DNA from: Legionella feeleii | GTDB taxonomy: Bacteria; Pseudomonadota; Gammaproteobacteria; Legionellales; Legionellaceae | Assembly (NCBI RefSeq): GCF_001467625.1 | Contig: NZ_LNYB01000049.1 | Location: 1-61,060 of the forward strand | DNA: 61,060 nt | Direction: 5' to 3' | Shown: piece by piece, positions 17,797 to 27,152 of the stretch | Position numbering within the stretch: position 1 is the stretch's first letter | Layout: each line of letters starts with the position of its first letter | Made by a program: the position numbers and the translations under genes | Notes under the pieces: generated by a model | Told to the model about the DNA's origin: nothing | What the model saw: the letters and a program-made list of their open reading frames with translations, nothing else | Database searches by the model: none

Positions 17797-17814
17797 TACC
17801 ACTAAATAGTGGTA
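17797..17814. promoter_or_regulatory. perfect 18-bp palindrome in a divergent promoter
   Basis: TACCACTA-AA-TAGTGGTA lies midway between the deoA and MBL starts. The half TACCACT fits the NarL-type heptamer TACYNMT, although here the two heptamers are 4 bases apart rather than 2. A TATAAT box at 17875-17880 lies 20 bases before the MBL start. It is a candidate operator for a response regulator or other dimeric factor. Confidence 0.55.
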
Positions 17815-17899
17815 TTAACTATAAACATATCTGAAAATTCAATAAAAGCACTCTATGTATACACTATAATTTAATAATTCAAAAACAAAGGGTTGGCAA

Positions 17900-19261
17900 A
17901 TGCAGCTTACTTTCCTAGGTGCTACAGGGACCGTGACTGGTTCAAAGTATTTACTTGAGCTAGAGAATAAAAAAGTACTTGTTGATTGTGGTTTGTTTCA
18001 AGGATTAAAAGATCTTCGGTTAAGAAACTGGAGTCCTTTACCTTTGCATCCTTCTTCTTTAGATGCTGTGGTTATTACGCACGCCCACATTGATCACAGT
18101 GGCTACTTACCGCTACTCGTAAAAAACGGATTTACAGGGCCTATCTATGCTACAAAAGCTACGAGGGAGTTATGTGCTATTTTGTTGCCTGATAGCGGGT
18201 ATTTACAAGAAGAAGATGCCAAGCGCGCGAATAAATATGGTTATAGCAAACATCATCCCGCACGGCCCTTATACACACAAGAAGATGCGCTCGAGTGTTT
18301 AAAGCAATTTGTAATAGTCGATTATAATAAACCTTATCCTTTGTTAGATGATTGCTATTTCAGTTGGCATCGCGCAGGCCATATTCTCGGTTCCTCGTTC
18401 ATTCAAGTAGAAAATCAAGATACCAAAGTATTATTCAGCGGGGATATTGGCCGTTTACATGATCCGATTATGAGGCCGGCTGAAATCATCACGGCAGCTA
18501 ATTATTTAATTCTTGAGTCGACTTATGGCGATCGTTTGCACGATAAAACTAATCCAGCAGAAGGTATCGCAGAGATTGTAAACACAACCATAAAACGGGG
18601 AGGGTCGGTTCTCATTCCCGCCTTTGCGGTAGGGCGAGCCCAAAATATATTGTATTATTTATACCAGCTTAAAAAGGAAAAAAAGATTCCGGATTTGCCG
18701 ATTTTTCTTGATAGTCCAATGGCAATCGATGCAACTGAGATATTGCTTGATAATCGGGATGAGCATCAACTTACGCGAGAGGAATGCCTTAATGTTTGTC
18801 GTGTTGCAACTTATGTAAGAACAGTCGAAGAATCCATCGCATTGAACCATCACGCCATGCCTAAAATTATTATTTCAGCCAGTGGTATGATGACCGGCGG
18901 GCGTGTACTTCATCATTTAAAAGCCATTGCTCCTGATTATCGAAATACAATCTTAATGACTGGCTTTCAAGCGGCAGGAACTCGCGGGGAGAAGCTATTA
19001 CATCATGCTCAAACAATCAAAGTCCATGGGCAGATGATTCCGGTCAATGCTCAAATAGCCATACTTAATAATGCTTCAGCACATGCTGATTATCAGGAAA
19101 TTTTAACGTGGTTAAGGCATTTTAAAAAATCACCTCAAAAAATATTTTTAACCCATGGAGAGCCACAGGCGTCTATGGCGTTAAAACAGCATATTGAAGC
19201 TGAATTAGGCTGGCATTGTGAGATCCCAAATTACTTGGACAAAGTGGTGTTCACTGGATAA
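17900..19261 (+). CDS. MBL-fold/beta-CASP RNA-processing-type hydrolase
   Basis: This is a 453-residue metallo-beta-lactamase-fold protein with an inserted beta-CASP domain and a C-terminal RMMBL motif, the arrangement of CPSF-73/Ysh1-type nucleases. Zinc ligands are visible in THAHIDHSG near residue 60, HILGSSF near 165, and SGDIGRLHDP near 187. The beta-CASP segment ILESTYGDRLH and the terminal FLTHGEPQA complete the site. It begins with a good AAAGGG site and leads the acetate-CoA ligase gene by 60 bases. Relatives often sit in phosphorylase/acyl-CoA ligase stress clusters; the RNA or other substrate is unknown. Confidence 0.9.
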   Translation: MQLTFLGATGTVTGSKYLLELENKKVLVDCGLFQGLKDLRLRNWSPLPLHPSSLDAVVITHAHIDHSGYLPLLVKNGFTGPIYATKATRELCAILLPDSGYLQEEDAKRANKYGYSKHHPARPLYTQEDALECLKQFVIVDYNKPYPLLDDCYFSWHRAGHILGSSFIQVENQDTKVLFSGDIGRLHDPIMRPAEIITAANYLILESTYGDRLHDKTNPAEGIAEIVNTTIKRGGSVLIPAFAVGRAQNILYYLYQLKKEKKIPDLPIFLDSPMAIDATEILLDNRDEHQLTREECLNVCRVATYVRTVEESIALNHHAMPKIIISASGMMTGGRVLHHLKAIAPDYRNTILMTGFQAAGTRGEKLLHHAQTIKVHGQMIPVNAQIAILNNASAHADYQEILTWLRHFKKSPQKIFLTHGEPQASMALKQHIEAELGWHCEIPNYLDKVVFTG

Positions 19262-19321
19262 GAATAAGAGTATGAATGCGCAGTGCATCACCTAACTCGA
19301 AAGTAAACATGAAGGAATCTT

Positions 19322-21997
19322 ATGGAAGAGCATTTTTTATATAGGATGTTTAACCCTGGTTCAATTGCAGTGATAGGGGCAAGTGATAAGCCCCTATCCG
19401 TTGGCGCTAAAGTTTTTACTAATTTACTTGCTGATTTTTCAGGGCCGATTTTTCCCGTCAATCCTAAATATAAGACAGTTCAAGGTAACCCTTGTTTTCC
19501 TTCCATAAAAGAAATTAATCATCCTGTTGATCTTGCTGTCATTGTAACCCCTGCTGCTGTAGTGCCTCAAATAATGATTGAATGTGGTGAAAAAAATGTA
19601 CGCCATGCGATTATTCTTTCGGCGGGGTTTGGTGAAGCAAATGCAGAGGGCAAAGAGCTAGAACAAACGGTCATTGATTTAGCAAAACAATTTAAAATTC
19701 GTTTTGTTGGCCCTAACTGCCTGGGGGGCAGGCGCCCTTCAATTGGTTTAAATGCAACGTTTGAAAATAGTCCGGTTTTATCTGGAAACTTAGCGTTCAT
19801 TTCTCAATCTGGGGCTCTGTGTGCGGCAATATTAGATTGGGCTTTTGAAGAACAGGTTGGATTTTCTACCGTTGTTTCACTAGGAAATTGTGCAGATATT
19901 GGTTTTGGTGAATTATTAGATTATTTAGCCCTTGATCAGAAGACAGATTGTATTTTGCTCTACATTGAGGGAATTAAGAATGCCCGCAAGTTTATGAGCG
20001 GGCTTCGTGCTGCTTCACGACTAAAGCCAGTCATTGCTATCAAAGCCGGTCGACATTCTCAGGGGGCTCGTGCTGCAATTTCTCATACAGGCGCAATGAT
20101 AGGTGCAGACGATGTCTTTGATGCTGCTTTACGCCGAGCAGGGGTAGTGCGGGTAAACAGCATAAAAGAACTATTTTCAGCAGCAGAGGTTTTTTCAAAT
20201 TCTTGCCGTGCCAAGGGTAACCAATTAACGATTATTACTAATGGTGGCGGTGCTGGAGTCATGGCAGCTGATCGGGCTGCCGATCTTAATATTCCTTTAT
20301 CCGAATTAACTGATGAGACGATTTCCTATCTTGATTCCATCCTTCCTAGCCATTGGTCTCACCGAAATCCGATTGATATTTTAGGTGATGCTACCCCGGA
20401 GCGCTATCAGCAGGTTATCAAGGCCTGTCTAAAAGATGAAAATTGTGATGGGTTATTAATAATTCTTGTTCCCGTCGCTATGTCAGAGCCGCTTAGAGTA
20501 GCAGAACAAGTCAGTGAAATAATTCGCCAAAGCGAGAAACCTATTTTAACGTGCTGGATGGGTAAGACCCAGGTTGGAGAAGCAAATAATCTCTTTGCAA
20601 AACATAAAATTCCTTCTTTCAATACTCCTGAAGTGGCTGTAGATGCATTTTCTTATTTGGCGAACTATTATCATAACCAACAATTATTATTACAGGTGCC
20701 TGAGCCTCTTTCTTACCAGAGTCAACCTGATATCAGTGGTGCCCAACTTATCATAGAAAGTGCGGTTGCCGAACATCGTAAAATACTCACTGCTACTGAA
20801 TCCAAAGCAATCTTGCGCGCTTTTGGCATCCCAATTACGCAAACAATACTTGCCCATACAGCCACAGAAGCATTAGTCGCTGCAGAATCACTGGGATTTC
20901 CTGTTGTTATGAAAATTCACTCACCGGATATCACCCATAAGCAGGATGTTTCCGGGGTTCAACTTAATATCACCAATGCAGAAGCGGTACGAACTTTTTT
21001 TTATCAGTTAATTGAACGTGCTCAAAAAAAGATGCCTACTGCCAGAATAATTGGTGTAACTGTAGAACCGATGTATAAAACCTCTAATGATCGTGAACTA
21101 ATGGTAGGTATTATAAAAGATCCTGTATTTGGACCAACGATTAATTTTGGAGCCGGGGGGAGTTTAATCGAGATTATGCAAGACCGGGCGATTGCGTTGC
21201 CTCCATTAAATAACTATCTAATTAAAAATTTGATTGCTCGTACACGGATTGCAAAACTGCTGGGAGAATTTCGCAATAAACCTGCTGTGAATATTACTGC
21301 TATTGAAGAGTTGTTATTACGTGTTTCTGAAATGGTTTGTGAGTTACCGCAAATTGAAGAAATGGACATTAATCCGTTAATTGTTAATGATAAGGAAGTT
21401 GTTGCGGTAGATGCCCGTATTGTTATTAATTTTGAAACATCTTTCATCCCCTATAGCCATCTTGCAATTCATCCCTATCCTTCTCATTTAATTTCACATT
21501 GGCAATTAGCTGATGGGACATCGGTTTTAATCAGACCTATCAGGCCTGAAGATGCCAAATTAGAACAAAATTTTATTCGCCATCTTTCTTCAGAAGCGAA
21601 ATATTTTCGTTTCATGGGGGCGTTGCGAGAGTTAACGCCTGAAATGCTTAAGAGAACAGCACAAATTGATTATGATCGGGAAATGGCCATGGTGGCGGTT
21701 ATTCAAAATAAAGGGCGAGAGTCTATTATCGGAATCGCTTATTATTATGTCTATCCTGATCTTACCTCCTGCGAATTTGCTTTGGTGACAGCAGATAAAT
21801 GGCAAAATAAGGGGATCGGAAGTCACTTGATGACAAGTTTAATGTCTGTTGCTAAAACCAAAAATTTAAAGAACATGGAAGGCATCATTATGTCAGCCAA
21901 TCAGCCTATGCTCGCTTTAGCAAAAAGTTTAGGTTTTTCAATAAAACCTGCAAAGGAAGATCCGGCACTGTTATTGGCTGGAAAAGTATTGTTTTGA
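19322..21997 (+). CDS. ADP-forming acetate-CoA ligase fused to GNAT acetyltransferase (Pat-like)
   Basis: This is an 891-residue fusion. Domains in order are CoA-binding (IAVIGASDKPLSVG), succinyl-CoA-ligase-like (about 150-460), ATP-grasp (about 490-710; FPVVMKIHSPDITHKQDVSGV) and a C-terminal GNAT domain (about 730-891; ADKWQNKGIGSHLM). Enterobacterial Pat/YfiQ lysine acetyltransferases share this plan but have lost the catalytic His of the ligase part. Here ISHTGAMIGADDVFDA near residue 255 keeps it, so the ligase may be active, interconverting acetyl-CoA and acetate with ATP formation. AAGGAA precedes the ATG. Likely roles are energy saving in low oxygen and control of protein acetylation. 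Confidence 0.9.
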   Translation: MEEHFLYRMFNPGSIAVIGASDKPLSVGAKVFTNLLADFSGPIFPVNPKYKTVQGNPCFPSIKEINHPVDLAVIVTPAAVVPQIMIECGEKNVRHAIILSAGFGEANAEGKELEQTVIDLAKQFKIRFVGPNCLGGRRPSIGLNATFENSPVLSGNLAFISQSGALCAAILDWAFEEQVGFSTVVSLGNCADIGFGELLDYLALDQKTDCILLYIEGIKNARKFMSGLRAASRLKPVIAIKAGRHSQGARAAISHTGAMIGADDVFDAALRRAGVVRVNSIKELFSAAEVFSNSCRAKGNQLTIITNGGGAGVMAADRAADLNIPLSELTDETISYLDSILPSHWSHRNPIDILGDATPERYQQVIKACLKDENCDGLLIILVPVAMSEPLRVAEQVSEIIRQSEKPILTCWMGKTQVGEANNLFAKHKIPSFNTPEVAVDAFSYLANYYHNQQLLLQVPEPLSYQSQPDISGAQLIIESAVAEHRKILTATESKAILRAFGIPITQTILAHTATEALVAAESLGFPVVMKIHSPDITHKQDVSGVQLNITNAEAVRTFFYQLIERAQKKMPTARIIGVTVEPMYKTSNDRELMVGIIKDPVFGPTINFGAGGSLIEIMQDRAIALPPLNNYLIKNLIARTRIAKLLGEFRNKPAVNITAIEELLLRVSEMVCELPQIEEMDINPLIVNDKEVVAVDARIVINFETSFIPYSHLAIHPYPSHLISHWQLADGTSVLIRPIRPEDAKLEQNFIRHLSSEAKYFRFMGALRELTPEMLKRTAQIDYDREMAMVAVIQNKGRESIIGIAYYYVYPDLTSCEFALVTADKWQNKGIGSHLMTSLMSVAKTKNLKNMEGIIMSANQPMLALAKSLGFSIKPAKEDPALLLAGKVLF

Positions 21998-22065
21998 TTG
22001 ATGAATAAAGCATATTACGGCCACTATCAAGAGAGATTGAAGGCAGCCTGTAGACAGGTTAAAGG

Positions 22066-24636
22066 TCAGGATCCCCCTGTTTGCTGCCATCGCCACATTA
22101 ATTTATTTTTTATCATTTCGACCAAAGATAGATAACCCATTGTGGCCAGTGTCAGAAAGATAAAGAAAGAGATTGGAAGTGGGACAAATCCTAATGCAGA
22201 TGCCAAAGGGCTATAGGGTAAAAGGATGCTAAAGGTTACTACTATTAAAACGGTAAGTGTCAAGGCAAGGCTTGGTTTACTTTTAAACGGTGATTTAATC
22301 GTACGGATGACAAAAATTACGAGTGTTTGAGTCGCTAACGATTCTACAAACCAACCTGTCTGGAATAACGATTCTGAGGCATTAAAATAACTTAGCATTA
22401 TCCAAAAAGTAATAAAATCAAAAAGAGAACTAAGAGGTCCAATATAAAGCATAAATCGGCGTATAATATCGATATCCCAGTGTTTGGGTTTATTAATAAA
22501 GCTCTCGTCAACGTTATCAGTAGGGATAGAGATTTGTGAAATATCATACAGGAGGTTATTAAGAAGAATTTGTGTGGGTTTCATGGGTAAATAAGGCAGG
22601 AATGGGGAAGCGAATGCCATACTGAGCATGTTGCCAAAATTAGAGCTTGTTCCCATCATCAAATATTTCATAATATTCCCAAATGATTTTCTTCCCTCCA
22701 TAATGCCCTTTAATAGAACTTTTAAATTATGTTCTAATAGGATGATATTGGCTGTTTCCCGAGCAACATCAACGGCGCCCGAAACAGAGATACCGACATC
22801 TGCACTATGTAGTGAGGGAGCATCGTTGATACCATCTCCCAGGTATCCTACAACATGCCCTTTTGCCCGGAGCACTTGAATAATGCGTTGTTTTTGATGG
22901 GGAGAAACCCGTGCAAAAATGTCAATTTCTTCTGCAATTTTTGCCAGGGCAAGATCAGACATTTCTTCTATTTGCTCGCCAGTGAGCATTTTCTTGGTTA
23001 AAAAGCCAACCTCATTGCAAATATGATGGGTAACCAGCTCATTATCGCCTGTCAATATTTTAATCTTTACACCTGCCTGTCTGAGTTCGGCAATAGTCTC
23101 TCTGGCGTCTTCCAGAGGAGGATCCAGGAAAGCTAAAAAACCAGCTAAAATCAAGTCCTCTTCATCCCTTACCCCATAGCTTTCTTTCTTTGCAAGGCTA
23201 TAGGCAATTGCTATAACCCGATATCCTTCCCGGCTTAAAGTTTGAAAAAAATGCAAATATTGTTTTACTGTTTCCTCACTGAGGGCTTTCTCTTCTCCAT
23301 CGAGCCTGTATTTCCTGCAAATTTTAATGATGCTTTCAGGAGCACCTTTCGTAATGATTTGGTGCACGCCATTTTTATCAACGACAATACTTGAACGTCT
23401 TCTTTCAAAATCAAAGGGTATTTCATCAATTTTTTCATAACCTTTTTGAGCGGGATGTTCATGATGTAAAATAGCTGCATCCAAAGGATTGATCCCTGAT
23501 TTATTAAGTAGCGCATTGTCCAAAGGATTTTTTATCGTTGTACTAAACAAGCTGCTTAGGTAGGCTAGCAATAAGACGTATTCTGATTTGTTTCCAAAAA
23601 TATCCACATATTTCTCTAGAGTCATTTCTCCCTTTGTTAATGTTCCTGTCTTATCAGAACATAAGATATCAATACTGCCAAAATTCTGGATAGCTGCCAG
23701 ATTTTTAACAATCACTTTTTGCTTTGCCATATTTAAGGCTCCTGCTGTTAAAGTGATCGTTGTAATCATGGGTAAAAATTCAGGTGTAAGTCCAACCGCT
23801 AAAGCAATCGAAAATAACAGTGCTTCAAGTGCTGGGCGATGTAAGTAAATATTGATTAAGAAGACAAAAAGAATAAGAAAAATCACGGTTTTCATGATAA
23901 AAAAACCGAAGCGAAAAATTCCTTTTTCGAATTCGGTTTGAGAGGGCGTTGCAGATAATACTTGGGCAATTTGGCCGAATAATGTTTTTTTCCCTGTTGT
24001 TAGCACCAATGCAATGGCATTGCCGCTGGCTATGGAAGAACCTGCAAAGATTGCGTTGGTTGCCTCAACAGGATTTTGAGGCACGATCGAAATCGTTGTT
24101 GATTCCTTTTCCACAGGTAATGATTCTCCCGTAAGGGCTGCCTGTTGTACGTGCAAATCTTTGGAATGAAGTAACAAACAATCGGCGGGAACTATATCAC
24201 CGGCGGCTAAACAGATAACGTCCCCGGGAACTAATTCACCACAAGGTAAATGACATTCGCTGCCATTTCGTAATACCGTGGTTTTTACTGCGACATGCTG
24301 TTGCAATTTTTCTGCTGCTATCAGGGAACGATGAGTTTGAAAAAAATCGAGGCAAATACTAATACTGACTACGATAAGAATGATAGCGGCGTTAATTGGG
24401 CTACCTGTAAAAAATGAGATCAATGCAGCAATGATCAATATAATGACTAAGGGATTCGTTGAATGGGAAAGGGCTACTAAAATATGTGAGCGGTGTTGGG
24501 TAGCAATTTGATTTGCTCCATACTTTTTAAGGCGTTTTTTAGCTTCAACGGACGTTAACCCTTGTAAAGAGCTTTGCAAGTCTTGTAACGCCTGAGAAGG
24601 TTGGAGCACTAATATCCTTTTTAAGTCCTTTTGCAT
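22066..24636 (-). CDS. mgtA: magnesium-translocating P-type ATPase (MgtA family)
   Basis: This is an 856-residue P3B-type ATPase importing Mg2+ across the inner membrane. The actuator TGES motif lies in ALTGESLPVEKE, the phosphorylation motif is CSDKTGTLTKGEM near residue 330, and the hinge is GDGINDAPSL. The membrane segment NNLLYDISQISIPTDNVDE is a strong MgtA/MgtB marker. The start region, GGATCCAATCATGCA, closely resembles that of the P2-type ATPase in the same block. It is last in a five-gene minus-strand series. No MgtL-type leader was recognised in the 75 bases upstream. Confidence 0.93.
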   Translation of the reverse strand: MQKDLKRILVLQPSQALQDLQSSLQGLTSVEAKKRLKKYGANQIATQHRSHILVALSHSTNPLVIILIIAALISFFTGSPINAAIILIVVSISICLDFFQTHRSLIAAEKLQQHVAVKTTVLRNGSECHLPCGELVPGDVICLAAGDIVPADCLLLHSKDLHVQQAALTGESLPVEKESTTISIVPQNPVEATNAIFAGSSIASGNAIALVLTTGKKTLFGQIAQVLSATPSQTEFEKGIFRFGFFIMKTVIFLILFVFLINIYLHRPALEALLFSIALAVGLTPEFLPMITTITLTAGALNMAKQKVIVKNLAAIQNFGSIDILCSDKTGTLTKGEMTLEKYVDIFGNKSEYVLLLAYLSSLFSTTIKNPLDNALLNKSGINPLDAAILHHEHPAQKGYEKIDEIPFDFERRRSSIVVDKNGVHQIITKGAPESIIKICRKYRLDGEEKALSEETVKQYLHFFQTLSREGYRVIAIAYSLAKKESYGVRDEEDLILAGFLAFLDPPLEDARETIAELRQAGVKIKILTGDNELVTHHICNEVGFLTKKMLTGEQIEEMSDLALAKIAEEIDIFARVSPHQKQRIIQVLRAKGHVVGYLGDGINDAPSLHSADVGISVSGAVDVARETANIILLEHNLKVLLKGIMEGRKSFGNIMKYLMMGTSSNFGNMLSMAFASPFLPYLPMKPTQILLNNLLYDISQISIPTDNVDESFINKPKHWDIDIIRRFMLYIGPLSSLFDFITFWIMLSYFNASESLFQTGWFVESLATQTLVIFVIRTIKSPFKSKPSLALTLTVLIVVTFSILLPYSPLASALGFVPLPISFFIFLTLATMGYLSLVEMIKNKLMWRWQQTGGS

Positions 24637-24711
24637 GATTGGATCCCAAGAAATAGAGCCACTAGATGTTATCTATTAGACTTCTCCCCTATAGCTAGTT
24701 TCTGAAGAAGT

Positions 24712-25170
24712 CTATTCTTCATCTGCAAGTTTGGCTTTCACTGTAATGCTTGATTTAAGTGAATTAGCAATAAAACAAAGACTGTGCGTTACCTCAAAAA
24801 GTTTCTCCATTGCTTTTTTGTCAGGTATATTTTCTTTTTTAAAAGACACGACGGGGGAGAGAACAATGTGTGAAACGGTATGATTAATTTCATCAATGGT
24901 GCAAGTAGCCCGATCAGAATAGCTATCGACAGTATATCCTTCCTTTGCACAAAGAGATAAAAAAGTAAGGAGAAAACAACTTGAGAGAGAAGCAGTCAGT
25001 AACTCTTCCGGGCAATGAAATTGGGGATTACGCATAAAATGGGGCGATGAATTGACTTCCAGTTTGGGTCCGCCATAAAAAAATACGGTATGTTTACGAC
25101 TGTAGGTTTGATAGTTAAAATCCTCCGCTCCACGTTCCCATAAAAGTCGAATATTATATTCAGGCATCAT
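24712..25170 (-). CDS. OsmC/Ohr family peroxidase-like protein
   Basis: This is a 152-residue OsmC-fold protein. Members use two cysteines to reduce organic hydroperoxides. The first candidate lies in FHCPEELLTASLSSCFLLTFLSL, with the Glu that activates it, and the second is the SSC cysteine in the long helix. This layout is that of the general OsmC branch. AGGA precedes tandem ATG codons. It sits between two P-type ATPase genes with gaps of about 63 and 75 bases, so co-transcription is likely. Confidence 0.88.
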   Translation of the reverse strand: MMPEYNIRLLWERGAEDFNYQTYSRKHTVFFYGGPKLEVNSSPHFMRNPQFHCPEELLTASLSSCFLLTFLSLCAKEGYTVDSYSDRATCTIDEINHTVSHIVLSPVVSFKKENIPDKKAMEKLFEVTHSLCFIANSLKSSITVKAKLADEE

Positions 25171-25233
25171 TAATTCCTTGCGTTAAAATCGTTTAAACAC
25201 CTAATCTCAATAGCTGCATGCCGACAAAGTATA

Positions 25234-27117
25234 TTAACCATTTTTATTTATCATATAGTTTGGCAGATCAATCGTAATCTTTTTTCCTGTCGCTAATCTT
25301 AACGCATTAAGGATGGCAATAATATCAATTAGTTCTTGTAGGATAGCCCCTGCGACTGGTGTAATAAAACCTGCTGCTGCGAATACCATTCCTATAATGC
25401 TCAGCACCATTCCACCAATAGCACTTTGTGCGGCAATCCGTCGGGTATTTAAACTTAAATGAATCAGTTCGTCGACTTTGCTTAATGTATTCTCCATGAT
25501 AATCGCTCCCGCTGCTTCGGAAGTAACAGCACTATGTTGGCCAAAGGCCACGCCAACAGTGGCAGCGGTGAGGGCTGGAGCATCATTAATGCCGTCCCCC
25601 ATAAAAACCGTCGGTGCATTCTTTCTTTCCTGTCGCACAATAGCAAGTTTTTGCTCAGGGCTTTGGGATGCATAGATTTCAGTCAGGTTCAGCAGGTTAG
25701 CCAAGTAGTCTACTTCCGATTGGCGATCTCCGGAAACGAGCATTACTTTTTTAAATTGATGGGCTGGGCCTAAATGACTGATGAAGGGTTTGCTATCGAG
25801 CCGGGGAGCGTCACGAAAATGAAGCGAAGCGGCATACCGATCATCAACCAGTATTATGCATTCTAATCCAGATAAAACGGGCGGAAGGTTATCACCGGAG
25901 GCACCAGACTCCAGAAGTTTTTTTCTACTTGTAATAGTCACGGTATGCCCATTGAGCCGTCCTGTTAATCCTTGTCCTGGTTTCTCGGAGACATCGGTTG
26001 CGTTAAGAAGCATGATAGCTTGCTCATTGGCTGCATTGAGAATAGCGGTTGAGAGGGGATGCTTGGAATACTGTTCCAGGCTAGCGGCATATTGTAATAC
26101 TTCCTCTTTTTTATAATTGCCAGCAGTAATAATTTCGGTGAGCGAGGGTTTGCCATAGGTCAGGGTACCTGTTTTATCAAAAATAGCCGTTTTGCAGAGG
26201 GGTAATTGTTCTAAAATAACCGGATCTTTGATGATGATCGCTTGTTTAGCGGCTTTTGAAATAGCACTGACTATCACGATGGGGAGCGCAATTAATAAGG
26301 GGCAAGGGGTCGCAATAACCAGCACAGAAAGAAACCGTAACGCATCGCCACTGATGTACCAGGCAATGAATGCAAATAAAAGGGCGAAGGGAGCGAAAAC
26401 AGCGCCTACTTGATCGCCTAATCGTCTGATTGCAGGGCGTTTTTGTTCTGCCTCTTCCAATACTTTGACGATTGCTGCATAGCGTGAGTCAGATGGCAAT
26501 TTGGTGGTTTGTACAGTGAGGGCACAATCTCCATTAATGGCACCGGATAAAACATAAGTACCTGGCGTTTTGGATATTAAATAAGGTTCTCCAGTTAAAT
26601 AGGATTCGTCCATAGTACCTTGTCCATTGATGACTATGCCATCAACAGGACAGGTTTCGTGAGGGAAAATAACGATTTTATCGTCAATGTGGATGGAGGA
26701 TAGGGGGATGTCCTCAAGGTGACTATTGGTTTGTCGATGTGCAATGGAAGGCATGCGTTCAACTAATGCTAATAGTGCCGATGCTGCTTTGCGTCTGGCA
26801 TAGGTTTCTAAAGTTTGGCCACTGGCAAGCATAAGAATGATAAACGTTGCAGCCAAATATTCATGTAAAATAACACTCGTTACCAAGGCAATTGCGGCGA
26901 GTGAATCAGCACCCAAATTACCCTGGAATAACTTAAATAGAATCTGAAGAAATAAAGGTATGCCGCCCAGGAGAATAATAAATAACAAAGGGATTTCTGC
27001 CGACGAGAGGTCTAAAGCACGTAGAAAAAAATACAAGCAGATTGCGAATAAGGAAAGAAAGGCAATGTAGGGTTGCCATTTAAAAATGGATTGAGTAGTA
27101 GAAAGATGAGTTTTAAT
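25234..27117 (-). CDS. heavy-metal P1B-type ATPase, probable non-standard ATT start
   Basis: This heavy-metal ATPase has a TPC motif in its metal-channel helix (VIATPCPLLIALPI) instead of the commoner CPC or SPC; a TPC motif is associated with the little-studied P1B-5 type. Other marks are TGEP, FDKTGTLTYGKPS and GDGINDAPAL. No N-terminal HMA domain is present. The longest frame with a usual start codon begins at a TTG at 27036 without a ribosome site, but reading continues upstream with a clear first helix (QPYIAFLSLFAICLYFFL). An AGGAG stands 6 bases before an ATT at 27117. I therefore extend it to 627 residues. Metal specificity is open; nickel or cobalt export would suit the neighbours. 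Confidence 0.75.
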   Translation of the reverse strand: MKTHLSTTQSIFKWQPYIAFLSLFAICLYFFLRALDLSSAEIPLLFIILLGGIPLFLQILFKLFQGNLGADSLAAIALVTSVILHEYLAATFIILMLASGQTLETYARRKAASALLALVERMPSIAHRQTNSHLEDIPLSSIHIDDKIVIFPHETCPVDGIVINGQGTMDESYLTGEPYLISKTPGTYVLSGAINGDCALTVQTTKLPSDSRYAAIVKVLEEAEQKRPAIRRLGDQVGAVFAPFALLFAFIAWYISGDALRFLSVLVIATPCPLLIALPIVIVSAISKAAKQAIIIKDPVILEQLPLCKTAIFDKTGTLTYGKPSLTEIITAGNYKKEEVLQYAASLEQYSKHPLSTAILNAANEQAIMLLNATDVSEKPGQGLTGRLNGHTVTITSRKKLLESGASGDNLPPVLSGLECIILVDDRYAASLHFRDAPRLDSKPFISHLGPAHQFKKVMLVSGDRQSEVDYLANLLNLTEIYASQSPEQKLAIVRQERKNAPTVFMGDGINDAPALTAATVGVAFGQHSAVTSEAAGAIIMENTLSKVDELIHLSLNTRRIAAQSAIGGMVLSIIGMVFAAAGFITPVAGAILQELIDIIAILNALRLATGKKITIDLPNYMINKNG

Positions 27118-27152
27118 AATTCACTCCTAAGCACCAATATAAGTAATTATAA

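Noticed and set aside
24637-24711. Mg2+-sensing leader before mgtA
   Set aside because: The 75-base gap is too short and no MgtL-like frame or riboswitch structure was recognised.
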